Below, in pieces: positions 1 through 6,125 of a stretch of 7,011 nucleotides of DNA; position 1 is the stretch's first letter, and each line of letters begins with the position of its first letter. Source of the DNA: Candidatus Brocadiia bacterium (GTDB lineage Bacteria; Planctomycetota; MHYJ01; JACQXL01); the NCBI GenBank assembly GCA_020062035.1, contig JAGUXD010000080.1, positions 1 to 7,011 on the forward strand, read 5' to 3'. A program made the position numbers and the translations under genes. The notes under the pieces were generated by a model. That model was not told where the DNA came from. It made no database searches and saw nothing but the letters and a program-made list of their open reading frames with translations.

Positions 1-154
1 CAGTATCCCATACTATATCCCACACTGTATCCCACACAGTATCCCACACTGTATCCCACACTGTATCACATACAGTATCCCCCACTGTATCCCACGCTGT
101 ATCCCATACTGTATCCTATACTGTATCCTACACTGTTCCCTATACAGTATCCTG
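1..154. repeat. 12-bp tandem repeat array (minisatellite)
   Basis: About 12.8 units of a 12-bp repeat, consensus CACTGTATCCCA, run without spacers from the window edge to 154, so the array is probably longer to the left. Each unit contains the core ATACTGTAT, a palindrome around one central base. That base is T in most units but A in units ending at 10, 46, 82 and 154. These A units fall on a 36-bp grid (three units), except that the unit at 107-118 has T, which hints at a higher-order repeat. The last three units (119-154) are the most degraded. Read on the minus strand the array gives a four-residue pattern (GIQC-like), which is a by-product of the repeat and not a credible protein. The role is unknown; a variable-number repeat is the simplest reading. 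Confidence 0.9.
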
Positions 155-217
155 GACAGGTGGATAGGCCATAGTAAACATAATCTCCAGATACAGTCAA
201 GGAATATTTTTAATAGA

Positions 218-306
218 ATAGGAAAGTATATCAAGCCACAGATTCCTCAGATTATTATATGAGAACAATCTGTGTAATCCGTGTTTATCTGTGTGTATCT
301 GTGGTT
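218..306. repeat. Intergenic repeat, copy 1
   Basis: This copy begins with ATAGGAAAGTATA (218-230), which recurs exactly at 325-337. It continues into CCACAGAT (236-243) and ends with ATCTGTGG (297-304), the perfect reverse complement, so the body is bounded by an inverted repeat. The right half is a degenerate series of ATCTGTG/ATCCGTG words (268-303). Similar sequences (AATCCGTGTTTATCTGTG-like) are common between genes in many uncultured bacterial genomes, to my recollection; they have no known function. It has no coding capacity and no target-site duplication that I could confirm. Confidence 0.7.
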
Positions 307-352
307 ACAGAGTTTACTTGCAGTATAGGAAAGTATAAAACACAGACTCCGA

Positions 353-369
353 CCCCGATTTCATCGGGG
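353..369. repeat. GC-rich hairpin (CCCCGAT stem)
   Basis: A perfect 7-bp stem CCCCGAT/ATCGGGG surrounds the loop TTC. Its right arm is repeated once more (CATCGGGG at 370-377). No T-run follows, so it is unlikely to be an intrinsic terminator. It belongs with the other short GC-rich palindromes in this window and is absent from repeat copy 1. Confidence 0.75.
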
Positions 370-380
370 CATCGGGGCGG

Positions 381-398
381 GTCCCGCTGAAGCGGGAC
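381..398. repeat. GC-rich hairpin (GTCCCGC stem)
   Basis: A perfect 7-bp stem GTCCCGC/GCGGGAC surrounds the loop TGAA. Almost the same hairpin recurs at 6964-6979 (TCCCGC, loop TAAA, GCGGGA), so it is a dispersed short palindrome and not unique to this site. It has no downstream T-tract. Confidence 0.75.
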
Positions 399-431
399 TG
401 ATTTTTATCCGAGTTCATCTGCGTTTATCTG

Positions 432-442
432 CCCCAGCGGGG
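432..442. repeat. Small palindrome flanked by TCTG duplication
   Basis: CCCC-AGC-GGGG is placed exactly between two TCTG words (428-431 and 443-446). Repeat copy 1 has a single TCTG at the equivalent point (298-301) running straight into TGG. The arrangement looks like an 11-bp insertion with a 4-bp duplication, although the event is inferred from only two copies. Confidence 0.55.
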
Positions 443-460
443 TCTGTGGTTGCAATTTTC

Positions 461-493
461 TTGATTTATTTACTGTCAATTTTATTTTATATT
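461..493 (+). promoter_or_regulatory. Possible operon promoter (weak candidate)
   Basis: TTGATT at 461-466 could serve as a -35 element, with TTTTAT at 485-490 (18-bp spacer) or TATATT at 488-493 (21-bp spacer) as a -10. This would start transcription around 500 and leave a short leader before the GTG at 531. The region is very AT-rich, so such matches are expected by chance, and promoter consensus in the likely host group is poorly known. No operator-like palindrome is obvious nearby. Confidence 0.2.
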
Positions 494-530
494 CTTTTCC
501 TTGACAATCTGTAAATAGATAATAGATTGA

Positions 531-1805
531 GTGGAAATGATTTTTGTTCTGATATTATTATTTTTAACATTTCCGTTTTCTTTAGTGCAATCCGAAGAAT
601 CTCCTCAACTCGAAGCATTGAGTGCCCCGGCAGACTTTCAGGTCTTTGATACGCCAAATGATGCTGGCGATAGTATTTCACTAACCTGGCCGGTTTCTCA
701 TTTAGATAGCAAGGAATTAGAATATATTATATACATCTCCAAAGAACAGGATAAGGACTTCAAGGAAATACGGCGGATTAAAGCGGATACTAATTATAAA
801 TCCGATGCTCCTGAATTATTTGGTTTTTCGGATGAGAATAAAAAATCTCATTTTATAAAGATTTATCCATTGAAGGCATATCCACCGCCCCGAACAGAAG
901 ACCAATCCGAAAACAAGAAAAACATATCTGCCATAAAAGGCAGTGTATATTATTTCAAATTAGGTATAACCGATGGGAGACAGACGGTAATTTCAGAAAA
1001 GGTATTATTATCCCAGGCAAAAGGCAATATCTTCAACTGGTCGAAATTGAATAACATTATTCTGATGATAATATTTTCTGCTGTTGTGTTATGGTTTATC
1101 CGGCATGCTCGTAAAGGAAAGGAATTTTACCTGCGCAAGATTGCCGGATTGGATGCTGTGGAAGAAGCAGTGGGCAGGGCGACTGAAATGGGTAAAACGG
1201 TCCTTTTTATTCATGGGTTGGGTGGAATGGGCGACATTGCTACTATTGCTTCTGTTAATATTCTTGGTCGTATTGCCAGAAAGATTGCCGCTTATGATGC
1301 AACCTTAAAGGTAACAAATATAGACCCGATTGTTATGGCCGTCAGCCAGGAAATAGTAAAGGAAGCATATAGTGAAGGAGGCAGACCTGATGCATACCGT
1401 CAGGATAATATTTTTTATGTAGCGGCTCAGCAATTTAGTTATGCCGCGGCTGTTGATGGATTAATGATGCGTGAACGGCCCGCGGCAACCTTCTTTCTGG
1501 GGACTTTTATGGCCGAGGCATTGTTATTATCTGAAACAGGCGCTATGACCAATGCCATCCAGATTGCCGGGACAGATTCATACTCACAATTACCGTTTTT
1601 TGTAACTACCTGCGACTATACCTTGATAGGAGAGGAGTTATATGCTGCTTCGGCATATCTTTCGCGCGAGCCGAAACTGGTCGGTTCGCTTAAAGGTCAG
1701 GATATCGGAAAGGGTTTTATTATTTTGGTATTAATTATAGGCACATTACTGGTAACTGTTTTCCAATGGCATTTTATTCCTAATTTACTTAGGGCGCTCG
1801 GATAA
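531..1805 (+). CDS. FnIII-like / DUF6754-type membrane protein, copy A
   Basis: This 424-residue protein is of unknown function. Residues 4-20 form a signal-peptide-like hydrophobic stretch. Residues 32-160 look like a fibronectin type III fold (DTPNDAGDSISLTW at 40-53, YFKLGITDG at 141-149). A membrane helix spans about 173-190 and is followed by a basic stretch (RHARKGK), so the next part should be cytoplasmic. Residues 206-395 match what I recall as DUF6754: GRATEMG (215-221), GRPDAY (284-289), QIAGTDS (344-350) and GEELYAASAYLSREP (367-381). A final helix covers about 393-413. The GTG start follows an in-frame TGA at 528-530, so the frame cannot extend; ATG at 537 is the other possible start, and neither has a good ribosome binding site or a basic N-terminus. 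It is first in the operon, 4 bp before copy B. Compared with A' it has a polar, proline-containing insert around 112-137. Confidence 0.85.
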   Translation: MEMIFVLILLFLTFPFSLVQSEESPQLEALSAPADFQVFDTPNDAGDSISLTWPVSHLDSKELEYIIYISKEQDKDFKEIRRIKADTNYKSDAPELFGFSDENKKSHFIKIYPLKAYPPPRTEDQSENKKNISAIKGSVYYFKLGITDGRQTVISEKVLLSQAKGNIFNWSKLNNIILMIIFSAVVLWFIRHARKGKEFYLRKIAGLDAVEEAVGRATEMGKTVLFIHGLGGMGDIATIASVNILGRIARKIAAYDATLKVTNIDPIVMAVSQEIVKEAYSEGGRPDAYRQDNIFYVAAQQFSYAAAVDGLMMRERPAATFFLGTFMAEALLLSETGAMTNAIQIAGTDSYSQLPFFVTTCDYTLIGEELYAASAYLSREPKLVGSLKGQDIGKGFIILVLIIGTLLVTVFQWHFIPNLLRALG

Positions 1806-1809
1806 AATT

Positions 1810-2514
1810 ATGAATATATTCAGACGAACTATCCCGCTGATAATTGCCTTCTGCCTCGGTATTGTAATGATTTTCAGATATTATGTACCGCATCAGAGCG
1901 CAGAGGACTTGTTAACTAAATACGGCGAATGGGTTAGGATTATTGGCGGTTTTTCTATTGTTCTTGGGCTTTATAGTTTGTTTTTTACGCATTATACGAA
2001 AATAAAGAGGGGAATGCCCGGTTGGGGATATAGTATTTTTGTATTCATCGGCTTTGCGGTAATGGTTTTCTTGGGACTGATTAAAGAATTTGAAACATTC
2101 CTGAGCATTATCTCTGGCAAATTAATAGATGTTACTTCGCCTTTTGGCTCGTGGGAAAAGTCGCTGACAGGAACTTCTTATGACTGGATTTATCAATACA
2201 TATTTAATGCCTGCGGTGCGACTATGTTTTCTATTTTGGCTTTCTATATCGCATCCGCGGCTTATCGGACATTTCGTATACGTTCTGTTGAAGCAACCAT
2301 TTTACTTCTGGCCGCAGTGATTATTATGATAGCCCGCGTACCGATTGGTGGTTTGATTTCACACTGGATACCGGATTTGGCTGATTGGATAATGGAAGTT
2401 CCGAATCTGGCTGCTAAACGCGGAGTTTTACTGGGAATGTGTTTGGGCAGTATTTCAACTGCGTTAAGAATTATATTCGGTATTGAACGCGGTTACTTAG
2501 GCGGTGGCGAATGA
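1810..2514 (+). CDS. Six-helix membrane protein, copy B
   Basis: This 234-residue integral membrane protein belongs to a family I cannot name. Predicted helices are about 7-24, 42-59, 73-91, 133-152, 160-182 and 204-224. The positive-inside rule (KIKRGMPGWG after helix 2, YRTFRIRS after helix 4) puts both ends in the cytoplasm. Motifs shared with B' include RGxPGWG (67-73), ATMFS (137-141), IASAA (147-151), SVEAT/SIEAT (159-163) and the C-terminal LRIIFGIER followed by YLGGG. The charged and glycine-rich motifs on the cytoplasmic side are the most conserved, which suggests contact with a partner such as the DUF6754 domain (inference). It starts 4 bp after A, and its stop overlaps the start of C as ATGA, so translation of B and C is probably coupled. 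Confidence 0.85.
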   Translation: MNIFRRTIPLIIAFCLGIVMIFRYYVPHQSAEDLLTKYGEWVRIIGGFSIVLGLYSLFFTHYTKIKRGMPGWGYSIFVFIGFAVMVFLGLIKEFETFLSIISGKLIDVTSPFGSWEKSLTGTSYDWIYQYIFNACGATMFSILAFYIASAAYRTFRIRSVEATILLLAAVIIMIARVPIGGLISHWIPDLADWIMEVPNLAAKRGVLLGMCLGSISTALRIIFGIERGYLGGGE

Positions 2515-3365
2515 TAAAATTTCTGTTGAATATTGATAGACGAATAATTTTTATATTGGTGTTGTTGGCTCTAATAATACCGCTCAAATCCCAGATATTC
2601 AATATGCCGGTTAAGCCGACTTCCACGGTAGAAAAAATATATAAAAAGATAGAGTCGTTATCGCAGGGCTCTATATTTTTGCTGTCATCTGATTATGACC
2701 CCCAGTCCCGCGCCGAATTATATCCGATGCATATCGCCTTATTGAGACACTGCTTCCGTAAAAATATAAAAGTAATCTCTATGACCCACTGGATATATGG
2801 AGTTGGTATTGCTGAAGAGGCATTGAAAAAAGCATCAGCAGAGTACAATAAAAAAGATGGCGAGGATTATGTATTTCTTGGGTGGAAACCAGGATTTGCT
2901 ATGTTAATCATAGGAATGGGTCAAGATTTGTATTCTGCTTACCCGACAGATTATTATGGTAAAAATACACGGGATATCCCGATGCTGAAGAATGTTGCTT
3001 CATTAAGGGATATTGATTATATGATTGACCTGGCAGCTGGCGCTACAATTGAACCGTGGATTATCTATGGTAGCGATGTTTATAAATTTGAGATGGGAGC
3101 AGGATGCACCGCTATTTCTGCCCCTGATATGTATCCTTTCATGCAAACCAAACAACTTAATGGATTATTAGGGGGAATGAAAGGTGCCGCTGACTATGAA
3201 ACACTATTAGAAAAAGGAACACTTGTTGGTGAAAACCTAACTCTTGAAGAAAAAACGAACCTTGCCAGGGAAGCAATGAGACCGCTAACAGCGGTGCATC
3301 TGCTGATTATTATTCTGGTAATTATGTGTAATATTTTATATCTTTTAACCCGCGAGAAAAAATGA
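2511..3365 (+). CDS. Double-anchored α/β-like membrane protein, copy C
   Basis: This 284-residue protein is not recognised. A helix at about 12-28 and another at 262-279 flank a soluble domain of some 230 residues. Basic residues at both ends (NIDRR, TREKK) suggest both termini are cytoplasmic and the domain lies outside. The domain alternates predicted strands and helices: IFLLSSDYDP (55-64), a helix ending LLRHCFRKN (77-85), IKVISM (86-91), a helix (99-112) and DYVFLG (119-124). It ends in GAGCTAISAP (196-205) and GLLGGMKGAADYE (218-230). The D-[YF]-DP-x-S motif (61-66) and GAGCT are shared with C'. Residues about 234-246 are a 13-residue charged insertion absent from C'. The start overlaps B's stop and the stop overlaps D's start (both ATGA). 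A Rossmann-like fold is a guess from the pattern; no catalytic function can be assigned. Confidence 0.85.
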   Translation: MIKFLLNIDRRIIFILVLLALIIPLKSQIFNMPVKPTSTVEKIYKKIESLSQGSIFLLSSDYDPQSRAELYPMHIALLRHCFRKNIKVISMTHWIYGVGIAEEALKKASAEYNKKDGEDYVFLGWKPGFAMLIIGMGQDLYSAYPTDYYGKNTRDIPMLKNVASLRDIDYMIDLAAGATIEPWIIYGSDVYKFEMGAGCTAISAPDMYPFMQTKQLNGLLGGMKGAADYETLLEKGTLVGENLTLEEKTNLAREAMRPLTAVHLLIIILVIMCNILYLLTREKK

Positions 3366-4126
3366 CCCCAGAAAAGAATAATAAAACAATTGATACAATA
3401 CTGTTGATAATATTTGTTGCGTTTCTATTGGGTATAAATATTTTCTTGTTTTCAGGGAAATATTTACATTTTGACACCCAAGGTGTTGGTATAGTTGTGG
3501 CGGCATTCCTAACATTGGCAATGTATAGTTTTCTTTATAAGGATAATCCGCTCTTTAAAATAGCCGAACATATTTTTGTAGGTATAGGTATGGGGATGGG
3601 CGTTGTCCTGACATGGCTGCAGGTGATTAAACCGCTGTTGTATAAGCCATTAATCAGGCATGCTATCTTTGATAATACGCCAGGCACTCCGGACTACATT
3701 CTGATAGTACCGATGATATTGGGTATATTTATGTTTGCCCGTTTATATGGCAAAACATCCTGGCTTTCACGTTGGTCTTTTGCATTCATAGTAGGTGGTG
3801 GTGCAGGCATTGGCATCCCGGTTATAATTAACAGCCTCATCTTAAAACAACTGGAGCCGTCCTTACAACCGATTTTTGTAGATTGGGTTGTAACCTGGCA
3901 AAGTATCAATATATTACTTATACTGGTCGGAACTATTTCGGTACTAATATATTTCTTTTTCTCACTGCCACATAAAGGAACAATCGGCGGCATTTCAAGA
4001 ATAGGCATCTGGTTTTTAATGATATCATTCGGTGCCACATTTGGTTATACTGTAATGGGCAGAATGTCCTTGATTATACAAAGGATTCAATTTCTTTTGA
4101 CAGATTGGCTACATATAATTAAATAG
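3362..4126 (+). CDS. Seven-helix membrane protein D (single copy)
   Basis: This 254-residue hydrophobic protein has likely helices at about 11-30, 41-58, 66-87, 111-128, 137-159, 180-200 and 211-230, followed by an amphipathic C-terminal stretch that may be an eighth helix. Striking segments are MYSFLYKDNPLFKIAEH (54-70), a glycine-rich helix FIVGGGAGIGIP (142-153) and GATFGYTVMGRMSL (224-237). I recall the SFLYKDNP...AEH pattern from uncharacterised planctomycete-type membrane proteins but know no function. The charged residues D61, E69 and H70 next to helix 3 would be natural sites for a functional role (inference). It is translationally coupled to C by an ATGA overlap and ends 9 bp before A'. 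It is the only gene here without a paralogue in the window, so it may be the shared subunit of both cassettes. Confidence 0.85.
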   Translation: MTPEKNNKTIDTILLIIFVAFLLGINIFLFSGKYLHFDTQGVGIVVAAFLTLAMYSFLYKDNPLFKIAEHIFVGIGMGMGVVLTWLQVIKPLLYKPLIRHAIFDNTPGTPDYILIVPMILGIFMFARLYGKTSWLSRWSFAFIVGGGAGIGIPVIINSLILKQLEPSLQPIFVDWVVTWQSINILLILVGTISVLIYFFFSLPHKGTIGGISRIGIWFLMISFGATFGYTVMGRMSLIIQRIQFLLTDWLHIIK

Positions 4127-4135
4127 CATCAAATT

Positions 4136-5365
4136 ATGAACTGTCATTACGCAAGAAGCGGATTAATAACCTTAATCATTGTCCTATTAGCATTTCCTTT
4201 GGCTGTTTTGGCTCAAGATAAACCATCTTTAATGCCTCCGCAGGACTTTATTGCCTTTGATACGCCCAATGATGACGGTAAAAGTATTTCTCTTATATGG
4301 AAAGCATCTGAGAGTGACCGGGAAGGAGTTTACTATATCATTTATGCGGCTACTTCATCCAAAGGTCCATGGAAAGAGCAATACCGAGTTCTGTCAACTA
4401 CCAGGTTCAAATCAGATGCGCCACAATATTTCGGTTTAAGCAAAGATAACGAAAAATGGCATTTCTATGAAGTTACAGACATTAATGAAAATCCTCTCTC
4501 GATTACTACTCCTACATATTTCAAATTGGCCGTTACCGACGGGACAAATACCATAGCATTCCCGGGTATTGCTTTAAGTATGCCCCAAGGTAACTGGTTT
4601 GATACATCTAAGATAAATGTTCTTGTTTTTGTAATTGTCTTCTCGTTTCTGGTAATGTATTTTATTAGCCTGGCACGAAAGAATCTTAACCTATTCATTA
4701 GACATATACCTGGTTTGGATGCCATAGAAGAGACCATTGGTCGGGCAACCGAAATGGGTAGACCGATTCTTTATCTTAATGGGCTTCTGGATATGTCCTC
4801 GCTTTCTACAATTGCTTCTACAAGTATACTGGGTAAAGTGGCACGCAAGGTCGCCAACTACGATTCACAGATAAAGGTCCCTTGCTATGACCCGATTGTA
4901 ATGTCGGTCTGCCAGGAAGTGGTCAAAGAATCCTATTTAGAGGCAGGGCGTCCCGACGCATTCAAAGAAGATAATATTTTCTTTATTACCAATGACCAGT
5001 TTGCCTATGCAGCGGCCGTTGACGGAATTATTGTAAGGCATAAACCGGCTGCTAACCTTTATATGGGTTATTACTATGCTGAGTCACTGTTAATAGCAGA
5101 AACAGGTGCGGTCAGCGGTGCGATGCAGATTGCCGGAACCGACTCCATTACCCAATTACCCTTCTTTATTACCACCTGTGATTATACATTGATGGGTGAG
5201 GAATTATATGCGGCCTCGGCTTATCTATCACGTGAACCATTACAATTGGGTTCACTTAAAGGACAGGACTTTGGCAAAGGATTTATTATTTTAATGCTGG
5301 TTGTGGGAACCATCGTCAGCACTATCGGATATCCGTTTTTTGTTAATCTGGTTAGGACTTTCTGA
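4136..5365 (+). CDS. FnIII-like / DUF6754-type membrane protein, copy A'
   Basis: This 409-residue paralogue of A has a clearer signal peptide: basic R7, a hydrophobic core at 10-24 and a likely cut after AVLA at 26. The FnIII-like domain covers about 35-148 (FDTPNDDGKSISLIW at 41-55, YFKLAVTDG at 128-136). A helix spans about 160-178 and the DUF6754-type region 193-382, with a last helix at about 380-400. By hand count it is identical to A at 128 of 200 positions across the DUF6754 region, with no gaps. The final part (QIAGTDS to SLKGQD) is almost unchanged, while the segment after GRATEMG differs: A has FIHGLGGMGD and A' has YLNGLLDMSS. The outer FnIII domain is less conserved than the inner domain, so the copies may bind different external partners (inference). 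Its ATG lies 9 bp after D without a recognisable ribosome binding site and 2 bp separate it from B'. Confidence 0.88.
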   Translation: MNCHYARSGLITLIIVLLAFPLAVLAQDKPSLMPPQDFIAFDTPNDDGKSISLIWKASESDREGVYYIIYAATSSKGPWKEQYRVLSTTRFKSDAPQYFGLSKDNEKWHFYEVTDINENPLSITTPTYFKLAVTDGTNTIAFPGIALSMPQGNWFDTSKINVLVFVIVFSFLVMYFISLARKNLNLFIRHIPGLDAIEETIGRATEMGRPILYLNGLLDMSSLSTIASTSILGKVARKVANYDSQIKVPCYDPIVMSVCQEVVKESYLEAGRPDAFKEDNIFFITNDQFAYAAAVDGIIVRHKPAANLYMGYYYAESLLIAETGAVSGAMQIAGTDSITQLPFFITTCDYTLMGEELYAASAYLSREPLQLGSLKGQDFGKGFIILMLVVGTIVSTIGYPFFVNLVRTF

Positions 5366-5367
5366 TT

Positions 5368-6078
5368 ATGATTAAACGACAAATACCTCTGGTGATTGCT
5401 TTTATTGTGGGTGTGATGTTTATCATCCAATTTTTTGTGCCACACAAGGTGTCACAAGATGCATTGACATATGTGAATCAATGGAGCATAATTATCGGCG
5501 GTATTTCTATATTACTAGGCATTTACAGCCTGATTCATTTCCATTTTATTTCAATCAGACGTGGCAGACCCGGCTGGGGATTCAGCGTAGTGCTTTTTGG
5601 ATGTTTTGGATTGGCTGTACTTGTCGGATTTCTGCCCTCTATTGTGTTGTGGTTCAAACCGGTCCAGCAGGGTGCTGAACCGGGTGTCTGGCTTGGTTTT
5701 ATTCCACTCAAACCAGGGGTAGAAGAAGGCTCGCCATTATTCTGGCTATTCCTCAACCTTATTTCACCGTTTATGGCAACGATGTTTTCGTTAATCGGAT
5801 TCTTTATTGCTTCTGCGGCATTCAGGGCATTCAGGGCTCGCAGTATTGAAGCAACCCTTTTGCTTATCGCAGCAGTTATTATCATGCTCGGTCAGATTCC
5901 ATTGGGACAGATGATCTGGCAGGGGATTCCCGATATTATGATGGACTGGATTCTCAAGGTGCCTAATACTGCGGCTAAACGGGCAATAACTTTTGGCATT
6001 ACACTGGGTTCCATCGCCTTCTCGTTAAGAATCATATTCGGTATTGAACGCGCTTATTTAGGCGGTGGTAAAGATTAA
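5368..6078 (+). CDS. Six-helix membrane protein, copy B'
   Basis: This 236-residue paralogue of B has helices at the same positions. From ATMFS (137-141) to the C-terminal YLGGG about 62 of 96 residues match B, with one single-residue length difference near 190. The extracytoplasmic loop between helices 3 and 4 (about 92-130) keeps its length but is nearly unrelated: here it is rich in G, P and E (GAEPGVW, GVEEGSP), whereas B has a more polar, serine- and lysine-containing loop. Cytoplasmic motifs RRGRPGWGFS (64-73), AAFRAFRARS (150-159) and AAKR (202-205) are kept. It follows A' by 2 bp. Unlike B, its stop (TAA) is not overlapped by the next start: 47 bp with a hairpin separate it from C'. 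The function is unknown and should be the same as that of B in a second complex or in a mixed complex. Confidence 0.87.
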   Translation: MIKRQIPLVIAFIVGVMFIIQFFVPHKVSQDALTYVNQWSIIIGGISILLGIYSLIHFHFISIRRGRPGWGFSVVLFGCFGLAVLVGFLPSIVLWFKPVQQGAEPGVWLGFIPLKPGVEEGSPLFWLFLNLISPFMATMFSLIGFFIASAAFRAFRARSIEATLLLIAAVIIMLGQIPLGQMIWQGIPDIMMDWILKVPNTAAKRAITFGITLGSIAFSLRIIFGIERAYLGGGKD

Positions 6079-6079
6079 G

Positions 6080-6097
6080 TCCCGACAGGAGTCGGGA
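6080..6097. repeat. GC-rich hairpin between B' and C'
   Basis: A perfect 7-bp stem TCCCGAC/GTCGGGA surrounds the loop AGGA, starting one base after the stop codon of B'. The corresponding B-C junction has a 4-bp gene overlap, so this hairpin is extra sequence. It is followed by TGGGAAAGG and not by a T-run, so strong intrinsic termination is unlikely. It could act as an mRNA processing or stability element, or simply be another copy of the short palindromes that litter the non-coding DNA here. Confidence 0.75.
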
Positions 6098-6125
6098 TGG
6101 GAAAGGTAAGATTTGATTAACCCAT

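Larger units (their letters stand above)
325..451. repeat. Intergenic repeat, copy 2, enlarged by GC-rich hairpins
   Basis: This copy starts with the same 13-bp ATAGGAAAGTATA, then CACAGAC (341-347), and ends with GTCTGTG plus TGGTT (442-451), so it matches copy 1 at both ends. Its right half (ATCCG-GTT-ATCTG-GTTTATCTG) aligns with copy 1. It is longer because of extra GC-rich palindromes at 353-369, 381-398 and 432-442. It also has a tandem CATCGGGG at 362-377. The two copies lie head to tail, about 107 bp apart start to start. Confidence 0.7.
155..530. other. Non-coding intergenic region with dispersed repeats
   Basis: No credible gene is visible between the tandem array and the first gene. 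The stretch holds a short unique segment (155-217), two related repeat copies (218-306 and 325-451) and an AT-rich leader (452-530). The minus-strand reading frames here either translate the 12-bp array or overlap the start of the first gene antisense, and neither looks like a protein. The leader lies directly before an operon of at least seven genes, so the operon promoter is expected here. Confidence 0.7.

Noticed and set aside
1..154. CRISPR array
   Set aside because: Units are 12 bp and directly adjacent, with no unique spacers.
13..234. Minus-strand reading frame with a four-residue repeating pattern
   Set aside because: It translates the 12-bp tandem array, which stays open because 12 is a multiple of three. 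It has no ribosome binding site or non-repeat domain.
353..398. Terminator of an upstream gene
   Set aside because: There is no gene upstream in the window and no T-tract after either hairpin; related palindromes recur elsewhere.
501..523. TTGACA (501-506) with GATAAT (518-523) as a promoter
   Set aside because: The spacer is only 11 bp, too short for a standard promoter; at 17 bp the -10 position has no match and transcription would start inside the first gene.
1216..1233. HGLGGMG in A as a true nucleotide-binding loop or hydrolase site
   Set aside because: It lacks the GxxxxGK[ST] pattern and A' has lost the glycines, so it is not enough to claim either; kept only as a paralogue difference.
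3694..4038. Minus-strand 114-residue reading frame inside D
   Set aside because: It is antisense to a well-supported membrane protein and has the composition expected from reading helices backwards.
5535..5885. Minus-strand 116-residue reading frame inside B'
   Set aside because: It is antisense to conserved B' helices and has no ribosome binding site or family features.
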